Origin: Caballeronia calidae
GTDB lineage: Bacteria > Pseudomonadota > Gammaproteobacteria > Burkholderiales > Burkholderiaceae
Direction: 5' to 3'
Assembly (NCBI RefSeq): GCF_900044055.2
Contig: NZ_FCOX02000009.1
Span: 62,001 to 126,000 of the forward strand
DNA length: 64,000 nucleotides
This document shows, piece after piece, positions 56,042-63,367 of this stretch (positions within the stretch are counted from its first letter, which is position 1; each line of letters starts with the position of its first letter). A program made the position numbers and the translations under genes. The notes beneath the pieces are model-generated. The model made no database searches. It saw only the letters and a list, made by a program, of their open reading frames with translations, and had not been told where the DNA came from.

Positions 56042-57280
56042 TCACGGAGTTATGAACGGGGAGTTGGGGCGCTTACCCCACGAGCTGCCCCGAGGGCGTC
56101 GGTAGGGCAAGTAATTCTCATCAAACCAGCCCAGGAATATGTTGTCGCTTTGGGTTCCCGAGCGATAACTCGGCAACCAAACCGGTAACTGCTGCACAAT
56201 CACGTGACCCACGCAAATGTCGAAATATTGCGCTTTAGCTTCCGAGTACCTCATGGCCCAAACCTCGAACATTCCTTCCTCAACCTCGACAAAGCGCCGT
56301 GCTGATTCGGTGGTAAGAGATGCTTGAGTCGTGTCTCGTACTCGATTTCGAAGGACCGTCAGCGCGTCTCTTAGCCGTTGTTCGCCACGGGCTAAAACAA
56401 CGACGCGGCGCAAATAGGCCCGGTTCTCTAATGGAGCACCGACGCGACCGGCCAGCAGACGCAATGAAACACGCCTGTCGCTTCCGCGTTTCGTATTGTC
56501 AATCTCAAACCAGGTAAGTCCGTCGCGTTCGATTGCAATCGCGTCGGGGCGTAGACGTCTTTGCTCATCGCCCGCGTGTACGGTTAGCAGACCTTGGGGT
56601 GCATTTCCGCTGATGAGGTTTTCCTGACTCAACTGTTCGAGGAGTTCAGATTCGGTGCTGGCTTGCAGCCCACGTACTTCGCAGCATGCAACAATGAAGT
56701 TCATCCACAGACGATGCTCGGGATTTGACATCGATGCAACGCGCCGCCCCGACGCCGAGACGTTATTCACGCCTTGTTCGTCAAGCCATCGTGCGCCGCG
56801 CACTGTCAGCCCGTTGATTGTCTGGTGCCTATCTGTCTTTTTAGTGTTGATGAAGCCAGCCTTTCGAAGACTGCGCATTGTCCGTTGGGCGGCAGAGAGA
56901 GCAGTCTTGAATGGTCGCTCGGGATAGCAGATGGCAGCGATGTCAAGCGCCCGTATTACACGAAAACGGTTGAGAGCGATAAGCGCGCGTTCCCATTCAA
57001 TCCCCCTGAGTTCTTTCGGACTTATCTCAGCGGTCAAGCCTCGGCTGACTCTGCGCGACGGCGTTGTGTTTCCTGTGCTGCGAGCTTGGGTGTCACTGAA
57101 GGAGTCGGTAGCATCGACAGTGGGTCCGTGGCTGAATGTCTCTGCTTCACTGGTCAAGGTGTCGACGTGACACTCCGGAGGTATTTCTGTTTGACGGCTT
57201 GCGTGCCTCTGTGATGCTTCTGCTTCTTGATTGAATGTCTTTTCCATCGGTTGTAACTGTTCAGGTGTTTTCGAGGCCAC
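56042..57280 (-). CDS. Replication-relaxation (Replic_Relax) family protein
   Basis: 412 residues. After a polar N-terminus of about 85 residues, a winged-helix region (LIALNRFRVIRALDIAAIC ... TMRSLRKAGFINTKKTDRHQTINGLTVRGARWLDEQG) leads into SNPEHRLWMNFIVACCEVRGLQAS and RLRPDAIAIERDGLTWFEID, which is the PF13814 pattern: winged helix plus a nuclease-like core with 'RPDA...wfEiD'. Such proteins are on plasmids and integrative elements and are linked with relaxation at origins. The start is GTG at 57280; ATG at 57247 is the alternative. A large inverted repeat lies 250-460 bases upstream. Confidence 0.75.
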   Translation of the reverse strand: MASKTPEQLQPMEKTFNQEAEASQRHASRQTEIPPECHVDTLTSEAETFSHGPTVDATDSFSDTQARSTGNTTPSRRVSRGLTAEISPKELRGIEWERALIALNRFRVIRALDIAAICYPERPFKTALSAAQRTMRSLRKAGFINTKKTDRHQTINGLTVRGARWLDEQGVNNVSASGRRVASMSNPEHRLWMNFIVACCEVRGLQASTESELLEQLSQENLISGNAPQGLLTVHAGDEQRRLRPDAIAIERDGLTWFEIDNTKRGSDRRVSLRLLAGRVGAPLENRAYLRRVVVLARGEQRLRDALTVLRNRVRDTTQASLTTESARRFVEVEEGMFEVWAMRYSEAKAQYFDICVGHVIVQQLPVWLPSYRSGTQSDNIFLGWFDENYLPYRRPRGSSWGKRPNSPFITP

Positions 57281-58111
57281 GCGTTTTCGAGGCGCGATTC
57301 AACACGCGTGGTGCGTATCTCCTATAGAGATTGCGCATGCAATTCGAAAAGGGTGAACACCTCGCAAACGCAAAAGGCGCGTCTTTTCGAGTGACGGTGC
57401 ACGGCGAGACACGGGCAATGGGGCAACTGTCTGTCCCCCGCGTCTAGCCTCGCGCGCACGGCGCGCGTCACCGCGTCTTCGTCGCGAAATTCGCCGAGGC
57501 CACTGTTCTTCCTCCGACGTTGCCGTCGGGGCGACCCCCCCCCGCCGCTGCCTGGACCTTTGCGCAACGCCACCGTGTTTTCTGGGCTGCGGCGGCGACT
57601 GTTTTCCCGGCACGCCGTTCGACTTAGCTGCCCCAAGCAGCGGAGCTGCTCGGGGACCCCGCGCCAAGAGGATTTGCGCTTTGCGCAACGAGTGACGATG
57701 AGGCGTGCGCTGCAGCGGCGGGGGGGGGTCGCCCCGACAACGCCGAATGTTCGCGAGCAACTCTTCTTCCGAAACTGTCCGGCCAGAGGAAGATGTGACC
57801 CGCGCACGCTGCCGGTCGTGTCCAAAAGGCACGCGGCTGAACGCCGCGCAGTCCGTCGGCTGGTCCGTCGAGTGCAAATCTTTTTGTCGCTTCAAGGAGG
57901 GCGTATCAAATGACGTACGGACCGATGGTGAGGGTCCCGTCGATAGTCGTGGAGCAGAGTCACTCGGTTTGTCGACACGTGTTCCGTGGTCACGTGTCAC
58001 TTAGACAGTGTTCGCTATACCTGTTGGGGAGCGATTCGGTGCCGCAGACCGACCAAGTCGGCCGGTGGCAACGGCTGCTTATCGTTCATGCACAACGACG
58101 GGAAGAAATTT
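57281..58111. other. Large structured non-coding region (possible origin)
   Basis: About 830 bases between the divergent replication-relaxation gene and a plus-strand hypothetical gene. It holds a 27-base perfect inverted repeat (57525-57551 and 57712-57738) around a smaller hairpin (57631-57655) and a direct repeat TTTGCGCAACG (57559-57569 and 57680-57690). Open frames in it read low-complexity Arg/Pro-rich peptides on both strands and are rejected as genes. Its position and structure suit an origin of replication or transfer. Confidence 0.5.
57525..57738. repeat. 27-bp perfect inverted repeat with inner hairpin
   Basis: The left arm (57525-57551) starts GTCGGGGCGA, has nine C, and ends GCCGCTGC; the right arm (57712-57738) is its exact reverse complement. 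The 160-base interior has the hairpin CCCCAAGCAGC - GGA - GCTGCTCGGGG (57631-57655, ten of eleven pairs). Coordinates may be off by one. No transposase is nearby. Confidence 0.8.
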
Positions 58112-58741
58112 ATGCATCTGAAGAAAAAGAATCGCCGAGGATACCTCTACCGAAGCGTTTGGGTACGGAAGGACCTCAAGAACGGAATTCCGCACGGTTA
58201 CAGTAAGCCGATATTGGTTGGAGCAATTTCATTGGACGCGGAAAGCATACCTCCGAAGCTTGATGCAGAGCTTACGGACGACGAGCGGCGGTATATTTTG
58301 ATGAAGGTAATTGAACCGGCCCGGCAACGCGTGGAGGCGAAACGACAAGAAGAGGCGCGCCGACGCGTGGACCCGAATTGGCGAATCGCAGATGCGGTTC
58401 GGTTGCTGAACGAAGCGCATCAGCTTATTGATGCAATGTCTCCGAAGGAGGTTCAGCCGCAAGTTTTGGACGACCTGCAGAATTCCTTCGATTTCTTCGC
58501 CGACATGCGACTTGCGAGCAGCATGAATAGCCCCGGGCCGAACTCACTCGAGGTAGCTCTCGAAGCAATCATTCGCGCCGCTCAATCGGTGAGAGAAGGG
58601 GAATTCGGGGCTGCGAAGACGTATGTTAAAAGCACGGAACCGAATCGCCTATGGCTGCAATTACGTTCGGCCTTGCTAGGCGACAACGCAGAGAGTCTCA
58701 TGAGGGCCTTGCAGGACAAGCGCTTCGTCGCAACGAGGTAA
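58112..58741 (+). CDS. Hypothetical protein of the replication module
   Basis: 209 residues, charged. A beta-rich head (MHLKKKNRRGYLYRSVWVRKDLKNGIPHGYSKPILVGAISL) is followed by helices (ERRYILMKVIEPARQRVEAK, DPNWRIADAVRLLNEAHQLI) and a C-terminus with LEVALEAIIRAAQSVREG. I have no family for it; the pattern is seen among plasmid/integrative-element proteins of this group. ATG at 58112 with GGAAG upstream; an earlier ATG at 58088 is possible. It is divergent from the replication-relaxation gene across the structured region, so DNA binding is plausible. A strong terminator-like stem follows at 58887-58913. Confidence 0.6.
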   Translation: MHLKKKNRRGYLYRSVWVRKDLKNGIPHGYSKPILVGAISLDAESIPPKLDAELTDDERRYILMKVIEPARQRVEAKRQEEARRRVDPNWRIADAVRLLNEAHQLIDAMSPKEVQPQVLDDLQNSFDFFADMRLASSMNSPGPNSLEVALEAIIRAAQSVREGEFGAAKTYVKSTEPNRLWLQLRSALLGDNAESLMRALQDKRFVATR

Positions 58742-58886
58742 GGAGCAGGACGGGTCTGTCATTCGATGATATCCGCACATGAAGCTAAGCTCGGTGCCTG
58801 TTTCCGCAGCGAACCGGCTACGGTGACCGTTTCATTGGTAAACCTCGAGGAGAGCGCCTGGCAGGTGTCTCGTCAAGCTTATGCAT

Positions 58887-58913
58887 AACAAGCCCGCTTG
58901 CTGCGGGCTTGTT
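58887..58913. terminator. Strong hairpin between convergent genes
   Basis: AACAAGCCCGC - TTGCT - GCGGGCTTGTT: 11 perfect pairs. The T run after it is short, so termination may be imperfect. It lies between the 58112 gene (plus) and the 59025 gene (minus) and could serve both. Confidence 0.65.
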
Positions 58914-59024
58914 GCTTGACGTTGAGTAGTTCTTTGATGTTACCCGCCCGAACCATTTTAGTTACTGACTCGGGCGCCACGCTGGGAAGCGGTCCAGGCG
59001 GCGCGGCGTCGTAGTGGCAGCTTC

Positions 59025-60512
59025 TTACTGCGCAGTGGCATTAGGAGGTGGCGCGGCGACCGCCTGGGCAAGCTTGAACGCCATTTTGATGCCTTCGGGC
59101 GGTCGCAGGCCGGCTTTCTGAATCATCTGCTCGGCTTGGGTCACGATGGACTGCGTGATGGCACAGTCAGCAGAATTGCAGTCGTTACCGGTGCTGGAGT
59201 AATCCGAGTCCAGGTCGCTCACGAACTTCCAGTCGTCCGCTGTCACCGGATGCGAGAGGAGGGTCGCGATGCGGGTCATGTCGTCCTGTGTGATTTCAGA
59301 CGTGGACTTCGAGTCGTGCAGCTTCTTCATCGCTGCGTCGTAGGCCGCCGTCAAGCCTCCTTCGCCAACATCTGCGACTGCCTGCGGCGCCTCGGGCGCG
59401 GGAACCGGGGTGCTCAAGGGACCGGTAATCATCGCGATGGAAATCTGTTGCAACGCTGTCACTACTTCGGCGGAGGAGGCTTGCAGTTGCACGAGTTGTT
59501 GAGCTTCGCCCGCGTCCGCGACTTCAAACTGGAGGGTCCACAGGTTTTCCGGGTCGCGAACGATTTCGCTTGACGAGTATTCGCTCTCTCGGACCCATGC
59601 GGAGTAAACGCCCGGGCGAGTGACGCCCGAGCCGTCCGGCGCGTGCACCAGTACGCGCGAACGTTGCGGGTACCGAGGCATATAGGCGAGGAAATATTGT
59701 CCACGGGAGGCTACAACGTGAATCGGCGCGCCTACGAAAAGGTCGACCTTCTCGAAACGGCCCAAGTCTTTGTTGTCAATGAAGGGCTTGAACGCATCAT
59801 TTGCCGTCTGCAAAAGTTTGCTGGCTTCGCCAAGCCGAAGGACGCTGATTCCCGCGCCCGCCTGGGCGAGCGAGGACAGCAAGGTCGCCGTCTTGAGCTT
59901 TTCGTTCGCGTCCGACAGAGTTTCTGCGTATTTGGCGGAGTCGTGAGGCAAACGTAGGGAACCGAGAAGCTTGACGTCCTGAACTAGGGCATTTCGTTGG
60001 AGATAGTAATCTCTCGCTATCTCGGCGGTGTAGCGTTGAGCGAAAAGTTTTTGGTTCGCAGGCGTCGCTTTGGCGGCGTCCGATGCAACTTCGAGCACAA
60101 GTTTGTCGTCAAGCTTGGCTAGGGCTCCGCCACCTTTTGCGAGTAATCGCGGACCGAACTGATGGCTCTCGTCCTTCATCTTGCCGAAGATGGAGACCAG
60201 TGTGTCCAAGGATTCATTCGGCGAGAACGTGTCGAACGCGGCGACGAGCAGGTTTTCGTCCGTCCGCTTAATCGAACACGTGTCCGCGATTTTGAGCAGC
60301 AGCTTGGAGTGCTCGGGTTCGTTCATTTCGGGGGACCCGAAGAACCCACCGCCCAGCTTACCGTAGAAATAATCGTCATCGGCGGGGTTGCAGGTCGAGG
60401 TCGCGTGTAACCTGTCCAGCCATGTTGCTTTGTTGTGGTGCATGAGCGCGCCGATTGCGCAAACGATGGTCGCTGCTCCAATAAACCCCCAAGCGATGTT
60501 TTTGCGTTGCAT
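59025..60512 (-). CDS. Large membrane-anchored hypothetical protein
   Basis: 495 residues. After a short basic start, one membrane helix (WGFIGAATIVCAIGALM, about 7-23) anchors the protein; the rest lies on one side of the membrane. It contains long helices (about residues 125-260, Ala/Leu/Lys rich), then a beta-rich part with VGAPIHVVASRGQYFLAYMPRYPQRSRVLVHA and WTLQFEVADAGEAQQLVQLQ. ATG at 60512 has GGGAG nine bases upstream. No catalytic motif or known family was recognised. Moderately AT-rich, as are its neighbours. Confidence 0.7.
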   Translation of the reverse strand: MQRKNIAWGFIGAATIVCAIGALMHHNKATWLDRLHATSTCNPADDDYFYGKLGGGFFGSPEMNEPEHSKLLLKIADTCSIKRTDENLLVAAFDTFSPNESLDTLVSIFGKMKDESHQFGPRLLAKGGGALAKLDDKLVLEVASDAAKATPANQKLFAQRYTAEIARDYYLQRNALVQDVKLLGSLRLPHDSAKYAETLSDANEKLKTATLLSSLAQAGAGISVLRLGEASKLLQTANDAFKPFIDNKDLGRFEKVDLFVGAPIHVVASRGQYFLAYMPRYPQRSRVLVHAPDGSGVTRPGVYSAWVRESEYSSSEIVRDPENLWTLQFEVADAGEAQQLVQLQASSAEVVTALQQISIAMITGPLSTPVPAPEAPQAVADVGEGGLTAAYDAAMKKLHDSKSTSEITQDDMTRIATLLSHPVTADDWKFVSDLDSDYSSTGNDCNSADCAITQSIVTQAEQMIQKAGLRPPEGIKMAFKLAQAVAAPPPNATAQ

Positions 60513-61178
60513 CCGGCTGTTCTCCCTCGAAGCCTGTCGCACAACTGTTCGTTTTTTATGGACGTTGCACCCATTACAGCTTGTCGCTGAGAGGGTGCGT
60601 TAAATTTCGCCCGATTATAAAGGCATCGCTTGGAATCTTGAACGGTACTATCCTCGCGTTCGCCACCGACGAACTGCGCGCATCTATTGAAATTAACAAC
60701 TTGGTCGTAGGCACGATTCCGGCAGCAGGGGAGCTATTCGACCGAGGACACCACAGGCGAATCGCCGAAGGGCAGTGACGCTAGCAATTTCTCTAGAAGA
60801 CTGCTCCTTTTCTGCTGTTCTTCCGGATTTGCTCGCCGGGTGCGGGCTCCCGTGATGCGGAGTTTGCAACGGGCTGTGCCTATCCGACCGATGGGCCGGA
60901 AGCGAGAGACTTTCTGGCGGAGAGTGGTGAGTCACTTCAACGCTTGCGTGCTTGAATATTTCCTGCGTGATTTATGAGCTGACACCCGGTGTCGTTTTTT
61001 CTGTAGACGTCGGTGCTAAGAGAACTATTGCTATTGGACTTTCACTTACGCTTACGTGCACTAGAATGACCTTGTGCGATTTCGCATCCGACGTAGGCTG
61101 GGAGATAGCTGAAACGAGCCCCGCCAAGAAGCCGCACATCTTAACCGGGGAGGGGCGGTCATCTTTGGGAGAACACTA
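60513..61178. other. Intergenic region with a weak promoter candidate
   Basis: About 665 bases without a convincing gene. Near the right end TTTCAC (61040-61045), a 16-base spacer and TAGAAT (61062-61067) resemble a promoter for the NTF2-like gene at 61179. Several frames are open for 60-80 codons but read as random. Confidence 0.35.
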
Positions 61179-61562
61179 ATGCTTGACGAAGCTGGTGCAA
61201 TACAAGCCACTCTAAACCTCATCGAAGCCGAGAACCTAAGCAGTACAAGCGGTCCAAAAGCGGTGGAAGACGCAACGCCGTTGCTGTGCGAGGGCTTGGT
61301 CTTCACGTCTAGCAAAGGCGATGAGTTGGGCAAGTTGAAGTATCTAGAGGTACTTCGCGAGGGAAAGCCGGGCGTCCGTAAGCCGCAACTACCGTTCGAC
61401 AAGGTCTGGGTACAACAGAAACTTGCGGTCGTCAGAGGCGTGATTGAATGGGAAGGCAAAACGTTTCGGAACTTGTGGGTCTTCGAGGCGGCCGACGGGC
61501 GCTGGTGTTGCGTTGCGTGGCAAGTGACTGCACACCCGGAGGCAGGGTACCCCAAGCCCTAG
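61179..61562 (+). CDS. NTF2/SnoaL-like (DUF4440-type) small protein
   Basis: 127 residues: an N-terminal helix AIQATLNLIEAENLSSTSG, then GLVFTSSKGDELGKLKYLEVL, and strands VWVQQKLAVVRGVIEW, FRNLWVFEAADGRWCCVAWQVTAH. Helix-helix-then-curved-sheet with a final 'W...(V/A)WQ.T' strand is the NTF2-like/DUF4440 pattern. ATG at 61179 follows GGGAGAACACTA. No neighbours indicate a role; family members may be enzymes, ligand binders or toxins' partners. Confidence 0.65.
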   Translation: MLDEAGAIQATLNLIEAENLSSTSGPKAVEDATPLLCEGLVFTSSKGDELGKLKYLEVLREGKPGVRKPQLPFDKVWVQQKLAVVRGVIEWEGKTFRNLWVFEAADGRWCCVAWQVTAHPEAGYPKP

Positions 61563-62056
61563 CGGCGCGTCAGTTAGACGCGCAAGCAAAGAAAAGTGGT
61601 AGCCGAAACTAACATCGTCTGTTGTAGACGCAGGACCGCATCCGTTGCGCCTGCTAGGCACTCCGCCTTTACCCCCTGGGCGAAGGCCGTCGAGCGAAAC
61701 TGCGTGGCAAATCGTCCGCTCGCTAGGTGTTTGGCTTTGTCGAATTACTGGTCGAACGCCTCGTCACTTCTGCTCGAGCGCGTCGTTGGTCGCGAGCGGG
61801 GCCAATTGGGTGTAGCTCCCGCAGTGCATGCAGCAACTGCCCTGCTCCGGGGCGTTCTTCGCTAGAACGCCGTCAGGTCGCGTTCATGCCCGATGCTCTC
61901 GTCTGCTTAAGCCACGGCCGAATCCGTTTGCTGCGGCACGAGAGCGGGAAGCGTCCCCGTAAAGGTCGAACTCCGATGGGACAGTCGACGGGTTCGGGAC
62001 GGGTCGCGCGCTGCAGGGACACGACTCGTCCGCGCATGGCTGCCGGCCTGAACGCG
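61563..62056. other. Non-coding stretch
   Basis: About 490 bases between convergent genes. No gene, hairpin with T run, or repeat was recognised. An open frame at 61727-62140 reads basic, low-complexity sequence and overlaps the small coiled-coil gene, so it is rejected. Confidence 0.4.
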
Positions 62057-62311
62057 TTACTGGCCCTCGACGACCATAGCGACGCCCTTCTGTACGGCCT
62101 CGTAGTTGGCTGCGAGAGCCTGAGCTTGCTGGAGCATTGACTCTAAGGCAGCGGCAATAAGCTTGTACTCGGCCGGCGTGGTGAATCCCTTCTTGTAGAA
62201 ATAGTTCACAATGTCCTCTCGCTTGTTGGAACGGACAAACGTCTCCAACAATGTGAGAAGGCCGTCAACGTTCTTTTCGAGATGAGCGACGTCGTGGCTG
62301 AATTCAGACAT
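62057..62311 (-). CDS. Small coiled-coil protein, paralogue 1
   Basis: 84 residues, nearly all helical: SHDVAHLEKNVDGLLTLLETFV, a turn (YKKGFTTPAEY), then KLIAAALESMLQQAQALAANYEAVQKG. It is the clear paralogue of the gene at 62483-62911: both have 'LEK.V...(L/I)L..F', '(T/S)(P/S)AEY.LI', 'L.QA......Y' and 'EG' near the end. ATG at 62311 has GGAGGC upstream. It probably forms dimers or a coiled-coil assembly. Function unknown. Confidence 0.72.
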   Translation of the reverse strand: MSEFSHDVAHLEKNVDGLLTLLETFVRSNKREDIVNYFYKKGFTTPAEYKLIAAALESMLQQAQALAANYEAVQKGVAMVVEGQ

Positions 62312-62482
62312 AAAGCCTCCAATGAAGGTGTTGGCTGCGCGCCGGCCATGAAGGGCGCGCAGAGGGAGCGATAGCTCCGCCGTTGCGGAGTCTCGTTTGC
62401 CGGACGAAGTGTTGCCGGCGAAAGTGACGCATACTTCTTGTGATATCGCTGTTGTGAGACAACTTCCCGCGCTAGTTGCTAG

Positions 62483-62911
62483 CTAGACCGATTGTTGTGC
62501 TGGGGCACTTCCGGAAGGGCTTTGCGCTCCTTCTGCCGCGCGGCGCTGAACGATAAGCCGTTGGTTGCGGCACCGAGGGCGTGGGGGCCGCGACCGCAGA
62601 GCGCGAAAGCGCGTGCGTGTGGAACCGTTTCGTACTTTCTGAGGCAACAACGCTCCCTCAAGGCGAAGCCCAACTTTCTCTGCGGCGTCCATCAACGCTG
62701 AGTATCGATTTGAGACTCCCCGTGCTTGCTCGAGGATGCCATCTAATGTTTGCGATATCAGTGTGTACTCGGCAGAACTCGGGCACCACAACGGATTGAA
62801 GATGGTGCTAATAAGGCGTCGTTCTTGATGACCGCCTGAAAATTTCAGTAGGATATCTTGGATGGCTTCAACCTTCTTTTCGAGGACCGCAATGTTGGTT
62901 GACGTTGACAT
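62483..62911 (-). CDS. Small coiled-coil protein, paralogue 2, with extended C-terminus
   Basis: 142 residues. Residues 1-85 match paralogue 1: STNIAVLEKKVEAIQDILLKF, then PSSAEYTLISQTLDGILEQA, then RYSALMDAAEKVGLRLEGA. The following 55 residues are Arg/Pro/Gln-rich and unlike the first part; they may result from a frameshift or be a true tail. ATG at 62911 has GGGAGG just upstream. It is 171 bases before paralogue 1 and in the same direction, so the pair arose by tandem duplication. Confidence 0.65.
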   Translation of the reverse strand: MSTSTNIAVLEKKVEAIQDILLKFSGGHQERRLISTIFNPLWCPSSAEYTLISQTLDGILEQARGVSNRYSALMDAAEKVGLRLEGALLPQKVRNGSTRTRFRALRSRPPRPRCRNQRLIVQRRAAEGAQSPSGSAPAQQSV

Positions 62912-63367
62912 GGGAACCTCCCTGTTTGCGACATACATGGAGAGGGCGAGGCGAGACAGTTATCGAGGCGACACGGACGTTTCTTTCGTGAGTCGCTCTC
63001 GGGCCTCAACGATATTGCGCTAGCGAATCCAGTAAAGCTGAAGGAGGGCGCATGCCTAAGACGATAGACCTTCGGCGGAATTGAAAAGGCCCTAATCGAT
63101 GGGTCTGGGACCCAGCAAAAGTAGGGGCTGACGGCAAGAGGTGCGGCGGCGGCCGTTCGACGGCTTTTGTGGTGCGCGAAAGCTTGTCGACCCGTGGGGG
63201 TCCTCGGACTTCAGGCATCAAGATGAGTCGTTTATTTCAAATGGGAGCTGGAGTGCTGGAGTACCTCCTCTTTTGATGGATTTTTTTTTTATTGAACTAA
63301 CCTTTCACCTTATGGCGGGCTTGTAGGTCTCGGCTCAAAACGAAATCGTCAATACGAGGGATATCGG
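62912..63367. other. Non-coding stretch with an 11-base T run
   Basis: About 455 bases between the divergent paralogue 2 and the chitosanase-like gene. A run of about 11 T is seen near 63282-63292. No gene was recognised; promoters of both flanking genes must lie here. Confidence 0.4.

Noticed and set aside
57299-58000. A 233-codon minus-strand frame in the inverted-repeat region
   Set aside because: Arg/Pro/Gly-rich low-complexity translation that runs through both repeat arms; no ribosome site.
57705-58004. A 99-codon plus-strand frame over the right repeat arm
   Set aside because: Starts inside the repeat and has no protein-like pattern; better explained as structure-forming DNA.
60581-60778. 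Open frames of 65-80 codons in 60,580-60,940
   Set aside because: Overlapping on both strands, no ribosome site, random-looking peptides.
61727-62140. A 137-codon plus-strand frame
   Set aside because: Basic low-complexity translation that overlaps the well-supported small coiled-coil gene on the other strand.
63006-63221. A 71-codon minus-strand frame before the chitosanase-like gene
   Set aside because: Pro/Arg-rich random-looking peptide and no ribosome site.
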